Assembly (NCBI GenBank): GCA_025456385.1
Contig: JALOKS010000168.1
Location: 1-6,074 of the forward strand
Direction: 5' to 3'
Source of the DNA: Thermoanaerobaculales bacterium
GTDB lineage: Bacteria; Acidobacteriota; Thermoanaerobaculia; Thermoanaerobaculales; Sulfomarinibacteraceae
Length of the DNA: 6,074 nt
Below are positions 1 to 5,927 of this stretch, one piece after another. The number at the start of each line of letters is the position of its first letter. Positions within the stretch are counted from its first letter, which is position 1. The translations under genes were made by a program, and so were the position numbers. The notes under the pieces were generated by a model. It was not told the origin of the DNA. It ran no database searches and was given only the letters and a program-made list of their open reading frames with translations.

Positions 1-670
1 TGCGGTACGCCCTCACGTCCCACTCCCGGTGGGCCGAGCGGTCGGTCGCGCTGATGCTGGAGGCCGAGGCGGCCTCGCCGGCGAGAGCCCGGCTCTCGGT
101 CCGCAGGTCGACCTTCATCAGGCGCGGGGCGAGGCTCGACAGGAACCACACCACGAGGCTGGTGCCGACCAGGTAGCTGACCGCGTAGGCGACCGGGATG
201 TTGTTCAGCAGGGCGGTCTTCTCGGCCGCCGCCAGGGGGAGCTCGCTGATCGTGTTACCGGCAGTGCCGATGACGGTCGACTCGGTGAAGGCGCCGGCCA
301 TCAATCCGGCCGCGGTGCCGGCGTCGTAACCCATCAGCCGGCTGACCGCGACCGTCATCCCCAGGCTGGTCAGGGCCAGAACCAGAGTCACCAGGACCTG
401 GGGCACAGCGTTCCGCCCCAGGCCCCGGATGAACTGTGGGCCCACCTTGTAGCCGGTGGCGAAGAGGAACAGGTTGAAGAATACGATCTTGACGACTGGG
501 TCGACCTCGATGACGAGCTGGCCCACCAGAACCCCCGCGAACAGGGTGCCGACGACGTTGCCGAGCTTGAAGCTGCCGACGCGGAGGCGTCCGATCACGA
601 AGCCCAGAGCCAGGGTCAGGAAGACAGCGAGCTCGGGGTGCTCGCGCAGCGTGGCGACGAACCAGTCCAT
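1..670 (-). CDS. aspT: Aspartate:alanine antiporter AspT, N-terminal part (cut by window edge)
   Basis: Inner-membrane exchanger of the aspartate:alanine exchanger (AAE) family, which swaps external aspartate for internal alanine. Only the first 223 residues lie in the window; the family is usually about 540-560 residues, with two membrane halves around TrkA_C-like cytosolic domains. Visible: hydrophobic segments at about residues 14-28, 38-55, 60-72, 90-110, 117-136 and 158-180, joined by family-like stretches such as ALGFVIGRLRVGSFKLG (21-37), FATGYKVGP (70-78) and GLMAGAFTESTVIG (122-135). A hydrophilic region follows from about 185, where the central soluble part should begin. These stretches line up well with remembered Tetragenococcus AspT. 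The ATG at 670 has GGGGAG at 677-682, six bases upstream. It lies 34 bases after ansB, so is probably the last known member of the dcuB-aspA-ansB-aspT operon. Its substrate, aspartate, is the product of ansB and the substrate of aspA. A related YidE/YbjL-type AAE transporter is the alternative. Confidence 0.85.
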   Translation of the reverse strand, partial: MDWFVATLREHPELAVFLTLALGFVIGRLRVGSFKLGNVVGTLFAGVLVGQLVIEVDPVVKIVFFNLFLFATGYKVGPQFIRGLGRNAVPQVLVTLVLALTSLGMTVAVSRLMGYDAGTAAGLMAGAFTESTVIGTAGNTISELPLAAAEKTALLNNIPVAYAVSYLVGTSLVVWFLSSLAPRLMKVDLRTESRALAGEAASASSISATDRSAHREWDVRAYR

Positions 671-704
671 AGGGTTCTCCCCTCTCGAGGCGCCGGTCCG
701 AACC

Positions 705-1769
705 TCAGTACTCGTTGAACACGCGCTGGATCTCGGCTGGCGATTGGGTCTTGAGCAGGGCCAAACGGAGCAGGACCCGGGCCTTCTGTGGGTTGAGCTC
801 GAGCGAGGCCACGAAGCCCAGGGCGTCGTCGTTGACCTCGATGTTGCGGCGCACGATGCCGCTGCCCACCCGGGTGCTGCGGACCACGACGACCCCTTTC
901 GCCGCCGCGGCGGCGAGCGCGTCGACCATCGGCTTGGTCGCGTTGCCGTCGCCGACCCCGGCGAGGACGATCCCCTTGGCACCGGCCGCAACCGCCGCCT
1001 TGACCATCATCCCGTCCGCGTTCTCGTGGGCGTAGACGATGTCGACGCGCGGCAGCGCCTCGACGCCGTCGATGGAGAACTCGCTCGCCGTGGTGTGGCG
1101 GGTGGTCGGCCGCCAGAAGTACCAGGCCTTGCCGTAGTAGGCCTCACCGAGCTGGCCGCGGTTCGGCGAGATGAAGGTCTGCAGGTCGGTGGTGTTGGTC
1201 TTCTGGATCTCGCGCGCCGCGAACAGGTCGTCGTTCGAGACCACCAGGACCCCGAGGCCGCTGGCGCCCGGGTCGGCGGCGACGGCGACCGCGTTGTAGA
1301 GGTTGAGCGGGCCGTCGGCGCTGGTCGAGGTCGCGGGCCGCATCGACCCCACGAGCACCACCGGCTTGTCGCTCCTGATGACGAGGTTGAGGAAGTACGC
1401 GGTCTCCTCCAGGGTGTCGGTGCCGTGGGTGACGACGATGCCGTCGACCTCCGGCGTTGCCAGGAGCTGGTTCGCGCGCCTGGCGAGCTTGAGCCAGACC
1501 TCGTCGTTCATGTCCTGGCTGCCGATCGAGGCGATCTGCTCGCCGGTGAAGCGGGCGAGCTTGTCCATGCCGGGCGCGGCGGCGATCAGGGAGTCGATCG
1601 AGAGGCTGCCGGACTTGTAGCCGGGGTCGCCCTCGGTGGGCTGGGCGCCGGCGATGGTGCCGCCGGTGGCGAGGATGACGATGTTCGGCAGCTCGCCGGC
1701 GGCGGCGAGGCCCGCCGTCATGACGGCGAGCGTGAGGACGGCGATCTTCAGACGTGAGGTGGTGTACAT
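705..1769 (-). CDS. ansB: Type II (periplasmic) L-asparaginase
   Basis: Hydrolyses L-asparagine to aspartate and ammonia in the periplasm. The protein has 354 residues. Residues 1-25 form a Sec signal peptide (basic Arg6 and Lys8, hydrophobic core 9-23, small residues AAAG before cleavage). Residue 27 begins ELPNIVILATGGTIAG, matching the mature start of E. coli AnsB. Active-site residues are all present: nucleophile Thr38 in ATGGTIAG, Tyr51, Ser84 in IGSQDMND, Thr117-Asp118 in HGTDT and Lys190 in QKTNTTD. The C-terminus FNEY also matches the E. coli ending (FNQY). There is no cysteine at all, so the disulfide of the E. coli enzyme is absent. The ATG at 1769 is chosen because it gives a complete signal peptide and follows the aspA stop by 20 bases, with GGGAG at 1780-1784 ten bases upstream. 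The same frame stays open to 2051, but that extension lies inside aspA. Some family members also use glutamine, which cannot be decided here. Confidence 0.96.
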   Translation of the reverse strand: MYTTSRLKIAVLTLAVMTAGLAAAGELPNIVILATGGTIAGAQPTEGDPGYKSGSLSIDSLIAAAPGMDKLARFTGEQIASIGSQDMNDEVWLKLARRANQLLATPEVDGIVVTHGTDTLEETAYFLNLVIRSDKPVVLVGSMRPATSTSADGPLNLYNAVAVAADPGASGLGVLVVSNDDLFAAREIQKTNTTDLQTFISPNRGQLGEAYYGKAWYFWRPTTRHTTASEFSIDGVEALPRVDIVYAHENADGMMVKAAVAAGAKGIVLAGVGDGNATKPMVDALAAAAAKGVVVVRSTRVGSGIVRRNIEVNDDALGFVASLELNPQKARVLLRLALLKTQSPAEIQRVFNEY

Positions 1770-1789
1770 GGCTCTTCTTCTCCCTTCCC

Positions 1790-3286
1790 TCAGTCGGACT
1801 GCTTTTCGTACACGGCCGGGTCGAGCCCGGTCAGCTTCTCGGGGTCGAGGAGGTCGGCGATCTGCGCTTCGGTCAGTACCTTCTTCTCGCGGACGAGCTC
1901 GAGCAGGCCCTTGCCGGTCGCGTAGGCCTCGGCCGCGAGCTCTGTCGCCTTTTCGTAGCCGATGACCGGGTTGAGCGCGGTGACGATTCCGACCGTTTCC
2001 TCGAGGTTTCGGGCGAGCACGCCCTGGTTGACGGTGATGCCGTCGATGCACTTCGTCCGGAAGGTCCGGATGGTGCGGAACAGGAGGCTCTGCGACTCCA
2101 TGACGGCGAGGCCGGCGAGCGGCTCGTAGGCGTTGAGCTGGAGCTGGCCGGTCTTGGCCGCGAGGACGACGGCGAGGTCGTTGCCCATCACGCGGAAGGC
2201 GACCAGGTTCATGAGCTCGGGCATCACCGGGTTGACCTTGCCGGGCATGATCGAGGAGCCGGGCTGCATCGCGGGTAGGTTGAGCTCCGCGAGGCCGGCC
2301 CGCGGACCCGAGCCGAGCAGGATGAGGTCACTCGCGATCTTCGAAAGAGTGACGGCGAGACCCTTGAGGGCGCCCGAGTAGACGACGAAGCCCTGCAGGC
2401 TCCAGGTGGCGGTGATCATGTCGCCCGCCGGAACGATCGGCTTGCCGGTCAGCTCGGCGAGGTGGACCGCGACCCGCTCGGAGTACCCCTTGGGCGCGTT
2501 GAGTCCGGTGCCGATCGCGGTGCCGCCCATGTTGATCTGGTAGAGCGATCTCTCGGACAGGCGCAGCACGGCGATCTCGGCCTCGAGCGCCGCCGCGAAG
2601 GAGTGCAGCTCCTGGCCAACCGTCATGGGCACCGCGTCCTGCATCTCGGTGCGGCCCATCTTGACGACCATCAGGTACTCGTTGCCCTTGGCGCGGAAGG
2701 CGTCGGCGAGCGCCTGCACCTCGGCGATCAGCTTGTCGTTGCGCAGCAGGTAGGCGACCTTGAGGGAGGTCGGGTAGGAGTCGTTGGTCGACTGCGACAT
2801 GTTGAGGTGGTCGTGCGGATCGAGAAACTGATAGTCGCCCTTCGCGTGCCCCATCAGCTCCAGGCCGACGTTCGCCAGCACCTCGTTGATGTTCATATTG
2901 GTCGAGGTCCCGGCCCCGCCCTGGTACCAGTCGACTTGGAACTGGTCGCGGTGCTTGCCGGCGATCACCTCTCTTGCGGCGGCCTCGATGGCGTCCCGCT
3001 GCGCAGCCGGGAGTGCGCCGACGTCGAAATTGGCGCGGGCGGCCGCGATCTTCACCAGCGCCAGGGCCTCGATGAACTCCGGGTAGTGGTTGATGGCGAC
3101 GCCGGAGATCTGGAAGTTCTCGAGGGCGCGCGCGGTCTGCACGCCGTAGTAGGCGTCAGCGGGTATCTCCTTATCACCCAACAGGTCCCTCTCGACGCGG
3201 AAAGCCTGCTGGCCGGCGGCGCTCGATGCGAGCAGCAGCGCCACGACGAGGCCGGTGAACGGTGCGATCGAGCTGCGCTGTCTCAT
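1790..3286 (-). CDS. aspA: Aspartate ammonia-lyase (aspartase) with N-terminal signal peptide
   Basis: Deaminates L-aspartate to fumarate and ammonia; member of the aspartase/fumarase superfamily, normally a homotetramer. It has 498 residues against about 470-480 for usual aspartases. The difference is an N-terminal extension of about 28 residues: Arg2 and Arg4, a hydrophobic core near 9-20, then SSAAGQQ. This looks like a Sec signal peptide, cleaved near 23-25. The enzyme homology starts at Phe29-Arg30 (FRVERDLLGDKEIPADAYYG). Catalytic features: GAGTSTNMN with Thr127, SQSTND with Ser166-Thr167, and the superfamily signature GSSIMPGKVN at 343-352 with general base Ser344. NEVLANVGLELMGH (134-147) and the QSTNDSYPT region are aspartase-like rather than fumarase-like. 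Residue 214 (GRTEMQDA) is Glu where fumarases have His. There is only one cysteine, Cys413. The ATG at 3286 has its own Shine-Dalgarno, and no later Met occurs before residue 131, so the extension is not a start error. It sits between dcuB and ansB. Confidence 0.95.
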   Translation of the reverse strand: MRQRSSIAPFTGLVVALLLASSAAGQQAFRVERDLLGDKEIPADAYYGVQTARALENFQISGVAINHYPEFIEALALVKIAAARANFDVGALPAAQRDAIEAAAREVIAGKHRDQFQVDWYQGGAGTSTNMNINEVLANVGLELMGHAKGDYQFLDPHDHLNMSQSTNDSYPTSLKVAYLLRNDKLIAEVQALADAFRAKGNEYLMVVKMGRTEMQDAVPMTVGQELHSFAAALEAEIAVLRLSERSLYQINMGGTAIGTGLNAPKGYSERVAVHLAELTGKPIVPAGDMITATWSLQGFVVYSGALKGLAVTLSKIASDLILLGSGPRAGLAELNLPAMQPGSSIMPGKVNPVMPELMNLVAFRVMGNDLAVVLAAKTGQLQLNAYEPLAGLAVMESQSLLFRTIRTFRTKCIDGITVNQGVLARNLEETVGIVTALNPVIGYEKATELAAEAYATGKGLLELVREKKVLTEAQIADLLDPEKLTGLDPAVYEKQSD

Positions 3287-3291
3287 CTTCG

Positions 3292-3300
3292 TCTCCTCTC
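3292..3300 (-). promoter_or_regulatory. Ribosome binding site fixing the aspA start
   Basis: On the minus strand GAGAGGAGA lies six bases upstream of the ATG at 3286. It is the only good start signal in the 35-base gap after the dcuB stop. It supports the start that includes the signal peptide, because the next in-frame Met is residue 131, beyond the conserved N-terminal region. Confidence 0.8.
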
Positions 3301-3321
3301 GGTCATTCGAAGGTCCGTTGG

Positions 3322-4659
3322 TCACGCGAGCAGCCACCGCGCGAGCAGCATCGCGATGACGGTGGTGCTGACGGTGGAAACCAGCCCAGGCAGCATGAAG
3401 CTGTGGTTGAGCAGGTACTTGCCGACCTTGGTCGTGCCGGTCTGGTCGAAGGACACGGCGGCGAGCACGGTGCCGTAGGTCGGCAGGAAGAAGAGGCCGT
3501 TGACCGCCGCGTAGGCGCCGACCAGGAGCGGCGCGGAGAGCCCGAGCGCCAACCCGACCGGGACCAGGGTGACGACCGTCGCCGCCTGCGAGAACAGCAC
3601 GACCGAGAGCGCGAACATCCCGAGCGCGAACACCCAGGGCTGCGCCTGGATCGCGGACGAGATGCCGCCGACGATCGCCTGTTGGTTGCCCTCGAAGAAC
3701 GAGGAGCCGAGCCACGACACGCCGAGGATCGAGATCAGGGCGACCAGGCCGCCCTTCATGATGCTGCCCTTGACGGCCGCTTCGGGGCTCGCCTTGAAGA
3801 ACACCATGATCAGACCGGCGGCGGCGAGCATGATGATCATGATCGCCCGCCCCATCTCGACCTGACCGGTCTCGGTGATGCCCTCGACGATGGTCTCGTA
3901 CTGAGGCCGCGCGTCGGGAAACACGCCGATGCCGACCACCAGCGCGATCGCCGCCAGGAACACCAGGCAGGAACCGATCGCCCGGCGGCGGGCGATGCCT
4001 TCGAGGGCCTGCTGCGCGGCGACATCGGCGATCTTCCCGTCCGCGACGCGGCGCAGGTACTCGGGGTCCTCCTCGAGCTCCTTGCCGCGCCAGGCCACCG
4101 CGAGCGTGCCGAGCACGGTACCGGCCAGCGTCGCCGGCACGATGACGAGCAGGATCTGCGGCAGGCCGACGTCGATGCCGGCAAGGAGTCCGACCAACGC
4201 CACCGTCGCCGCTCCGATCGGCGAGGCGACGATACCGTTCATCGACGCGATGACACTCGCCGACAGCGGCCGCTCGGGCCTGACGCCGGCCTTGCGGGAG
4301 ACCTCGGCGATCACCGGCAGCAGGGCGTAGACCACGTGCTGGGTGCCCGAGACAAGGACCAGGACATAGGTGACGAGCGGGGCGAGGACGGTGACCTGGC
4401 GGGGGCGGCCGGCAAGGATCCTCCCGGCGACCCCGATCAGGAGGTCGAGGCCGCCCGCCGCCTGCATCGCGGCGAGGGCGGTGATCACGGCGATGATCAT
4501 CCCCAGCACCGTGCCCGGCGGGCCGCCGGGTGGCATCCGGAAGACGAAAACGTAGATCACGAGCCCGATTCCGGAGATGGTGCCGAGGCCGATGCCGCCC
4601 AACCGGGCGCCGACCACGATGCAGGCGAGCAGCAGTGCGAGCTCGAGCCACAGTGTCAT
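3322..4659 (-). CDS. dcuB: DcuA/DcuB-family C4-dicarboxylate antiporter (closest to DcuB)
   Basis: Inner-membrane exchanger of the anaerobic C4-dicarboxylate uptake (Dcu) family, which takes up fumarate, malate or aspartate in exchange for succinate. Its 445 residues match DcuB (446) and DcuA (433). Family motifs in order: GARLGGIGLG (17-26), AMQAAGGLD (64-72), SGTQHVVYALLPVIAEV (104-120), RPERPLSAS (127-135), ASPIGAA (145-151), ILGVSWLG (311-318), SQAAT (357-361), FLPTYGTV (391-398), and QTGTTKVGKYLLNHSFMLPG (406-425). The GIGLV..VFVF segment, GTxHVVY, RPERP and NHSF(I/M)LPG resemble DcuB more than DcuA, from memory. Most of the chain is hydrophobic, with a charged loop at about 191-227. The ATG at 4659 has GGAGGT at 4666-4671, six bases upstream. 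It is the first gene after the 218-base gap and is followed 35 bases later by aspA, echoing the E. coli aspA-dcuA pairing in reversed order. Likely role: import of fumarate made by aspA in exchange for succinate. Confidence 0.93.
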   Translation of the reverse strand: MTLWLELALLLACIVVGARLGGIGLGTISGIGLVIYVFVFRMPPGGPPGTVLGMIIAVITALAAMQAAGGLDLLIGVAGRILAGRPRQVTVLAPLVTYVLVLVSGTQHVVYALLPVIAEVSRKAGVRPERPLSASVIASMNGIVASPIGAATVALVGLLAGIDVGLPQILLVIVPATLAGTVLGTLAVAWRGKELEEDPEYLRRVADGKIADVAAQQALEGIARRRAIGSCLVFLAAIALVVGIGVFPDARPQYETIVEGITETGQVEMGRAIMIIMLAAAGLIMVFFKASPEAAVKGSIMKGGLVALISILGVSWLGSSFFEGNQQAIVGGISSAIQAQPWVFALGMFALSVVLFSQAATVVTLVPVGLALGLSAPLLVGAYAAVNGLFFLPTYGTVLAAVSFDQTGTTKVGKYLLNHSFMLPGLVSTVSTTVIAMLLARWLLA

Positions 4660-4877
4660 GATTCGACCTCCGTCATACCCGCTCCCGCCCCTGCCGCTCG
4701 GGCTCGAAGGCCCGGGCGCAAGCGCTCATCCCGGGTCCGCCGAAAGTGGGCTGCGGCTGGTCGGCCCCCTCACCCCATCCCTCGTTGCTGGCACCCGTCA
4801 AAGGAAAGGGCACCCGCCTGGCGGTGCCCCTTCCCGGCTCTGGATAACCCGCGCAGTCAAAGGGCGTCAGTCGCGAC
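4660..4877. other. Intergenic region between glutaminase and dcuB
   Basis: This is the only sizeable non-coding gap, 218 bases. It holds the terminator-like hairpin at 4803-4834 and, nearer dcuB, a second GC-rich inverted repeat (CCCGGG arms at 4711-4716 and 4730-4735, 13-base loop). A TTGAC sequence occurs twice on the minus strand (within 4797-4803 and 4856-4862), but neither has a convincing -10 box at proper spacing, so no promoter is called. The frames open across it show no family resemblance. Confidence 0.6.
4803..4834 (-). terminator. Hairpin after glutaminase, possible intrinsic terminator or attenuator
   Basis: The arms at 4803-4814 and 4823-4834 form a 12-pair stem around an 8-base loop. 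In minus-strand RNA all 12 positions pair, one as G-U (4830 with 4807). In plus-strand RNA that position would be an A-C mismatch, so the structure fits minus-strand transcription. It starts about 43 bases after the glutaminase stop. The tail is only CCTTTGACG, with three T in a row just after the stem, so termination may be partial or Rho-assisted, or the stem may protect the upstream mRNA end. Confidence 0.5.
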
Positions 4878-5927
4878 TCACTCGCCCAGATTGGGCCCGT
4901 ACAGGCCGACGCCCAGCTTGCCCGCAATGTAACTGATGGCGCGCATCGCTCGGACGCTGTTACCGGCTTCGTTGAGCCGCGGCGAGAAGGCCACGATCGC
5001 GAACTTGCCCGGCACCACCGAGACGATGCCGCCGCCGACGCCCGTTTTCGACGGCAGGCCGGCGCTGTACATCCACTCGCCGGACTCGTCGTAGAAGCCC
5101 GCCGTGGCCATGATGGCCAGCAGCTCGGGCACGTGCTCCGCCGGCATCACCCGGCGGCCGGTCAGCGGGTTGACGCCGCCGTTGGCCAGAGTCGCGCCCA
5201 TCACGGCGAGGTCGCGGGTGTTGATGCCGACGGAGCACTGGCGGGTGTACACCCGCAGCGCTTCCTCGGGATCGCTGTAGAGCCGCCCGTAGTTGTAGAG
5301 CAGGTTGGCGATACCGCGATTGCCCCAGCAGGTCTCGTACTCGGACGTGTAGACGTCCTCGAGCACCGGCAGCGTGCCGCCCGCGAAGCCCTCCAGGTTC
5401 TCGTGCACGAGCTTCCAGCGCTCGTCCTCGGAGCCCGCCTGGACCAGGCTGACGGCCGCGATGGCGCCGGCGTTGACCAGCGGGTTCACCGAGCGTTCAG
5501 GGTAGATTTCCAGCGCCATCTTCGAGTTGAAGGGCAAGCCGGTGGGCTCCACGCCGATCTTCTCGCGCAGCACCTTGGGCCCCTGCTGGGTCATCACCAG
5601 GGCCGCGGTAAAGGGCTTGGACACGGACTGGATCGAGAAGCGGTACTCCTGCTCGCCGGCCGCGAAGATCTTGCCGTCGCGGGTGGCGATGGCGACTCCG
5701 AACAGCTCGCTGGGCACCGTGTCGAGGATCGGAATGTAGTTGGCGTTGGCGCCTTCCTTGACATCCTTGAAAAGGTTGTAGGCCTCGTCCACGAGGCGCT
5801 GAAAATCCTCCGCCGTGGGCTCCGCAGCAGACTGCGCCGACGAGATCACCGGCAGCAGAGCGAGCCCGACGACGGCGAGGCCGATCAGCCACGCTTCGGC
5901 GCTACGAAAACGATTTTTGACGCTCAT
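4878..5927 (-). CDS. glsA: Glutaminase (serine-dependent, GlsA family) with signal peptide
   Basis: Hydrolyses L-glutamine to glutamate and ammonia; penicillin-binding/beta-lactamase-like fold. It has 349 residues, against about 308-310 for the cytosolic E. coli enzymes YbaS and YneH. The extra length is a Sec signal peptide: Lys4, Arg6 and Arg8, hydrophobic core about 13-27, then ISSA with cleavage likely after Ala31. The catalytic Ser-x-x-Lys is Ser101-Lys104 in FSIQSVSKPF. Substrate-site residues of the family occur at a constant offset of 35 from remembered YbaS numbering: Asn152, Glu196, Asn203, Tyr227, Tyr279 and Val297 (in KTGVGGG). Two cysteines, Cys200 and Cys231, could form a disulfide if close in the fold, which is not established. 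The ATG at 5927 is preferred to an in-frame ATG at 5999 because GGGAGG (5934-5939) precedes it by six bases, and because it gives a proper signal peptide. It overlaps the porin stop by 4 bases, suggesting coupled translation. It is followed by a 218-base gap. Confidence 0.95.
   Translation of the reverse strand: MSVKNRFRSAEAWLIGLAVVGLALLPVISSAQSAAEPTAEDFQRLVDEAYNLFKDVKEGANANYIPILDTVPSELFGVAIATRDGKIFAAGEQEYRFSIQSVSKPFTAALVMTQQGPKVLREKIGVEPTGLPFNSKMALEIYPERSVNPLVNAGAIAAVSLVQAGSEDERWKLVHENLEGFAGGTLPVLEDVYTSEYETCWGNRGIANLLYNYGRLYSDPEEALRVYTRQCSVGINTRDLAVMGATLANGGVNPLTGRRVMPAEHVPELLAIMATAGFYDESGEWMYSAGLPSKTGVGGGIVSVVPGKFAIVAFSPRLNEAGNSVRAMRAISYIAGKLGVGLYGPNLGE

Noticed and set aside
671..704. GGTTC/GAACC pairing around the aspT ribosome binding site
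   Set aside because: Only five pairs with a loop of about 20 bases; too weak to call a regulatory structure.
456..1757. A 433-codon open frame on the plus strand
   Set aside because: It is antisense to ansB and aspT, whose identity is secure, and shows no family motif.
705..2051. A longer asparaginase starting inside aspA
   Set aside because: The extra N-terminal stretch is low-complexity and Arg-rich, and overlaps aspA. The start at 1769 gives a clean signal peptide and the right mature start.
1790..4651. A single 953-codon open frame on the minus strand joining aspA to a frame inside dcuB
   Set aside because: Only the part from 3286 down matches a protein family. The upstream 455 codons lie out of frame over the well-recognised dcuB gene and are Arg/Gly/Pro/Ala-rich, as shadow frames in GC-rich DNA are.
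4709..4738. GC-rich inverted repeat with CCCGGG arms upstream of dcuB
   Set aside because: The arms are themselves palindromic and short, and such matches are expected by chance in GC-rich DNA. It is mentioned only in the gap description.
4797..4862. TTGAC boxes as -35 elements of a dcuB promoter
   Set aside because: No -10-like sequence at 16-18 bases; the sequence there is GC-rich. The promoter may be of a different type, or may lie outside the window.
4673..4927. An 84-codon minus-strand frame across the glsA-dcuB gap
   Set aside because: It starts inside glsA out of frame, has no ribosome binding site seen and no resemblance to a known small protein.
3262..4932. A 556-codon open frame on the plus strand
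   Set aside because: It is antisense to dcuB and parts of its neighbours, with Asp/Arg/Gly/His-rich composition and no recognisable domain; a typical antisense shadow.
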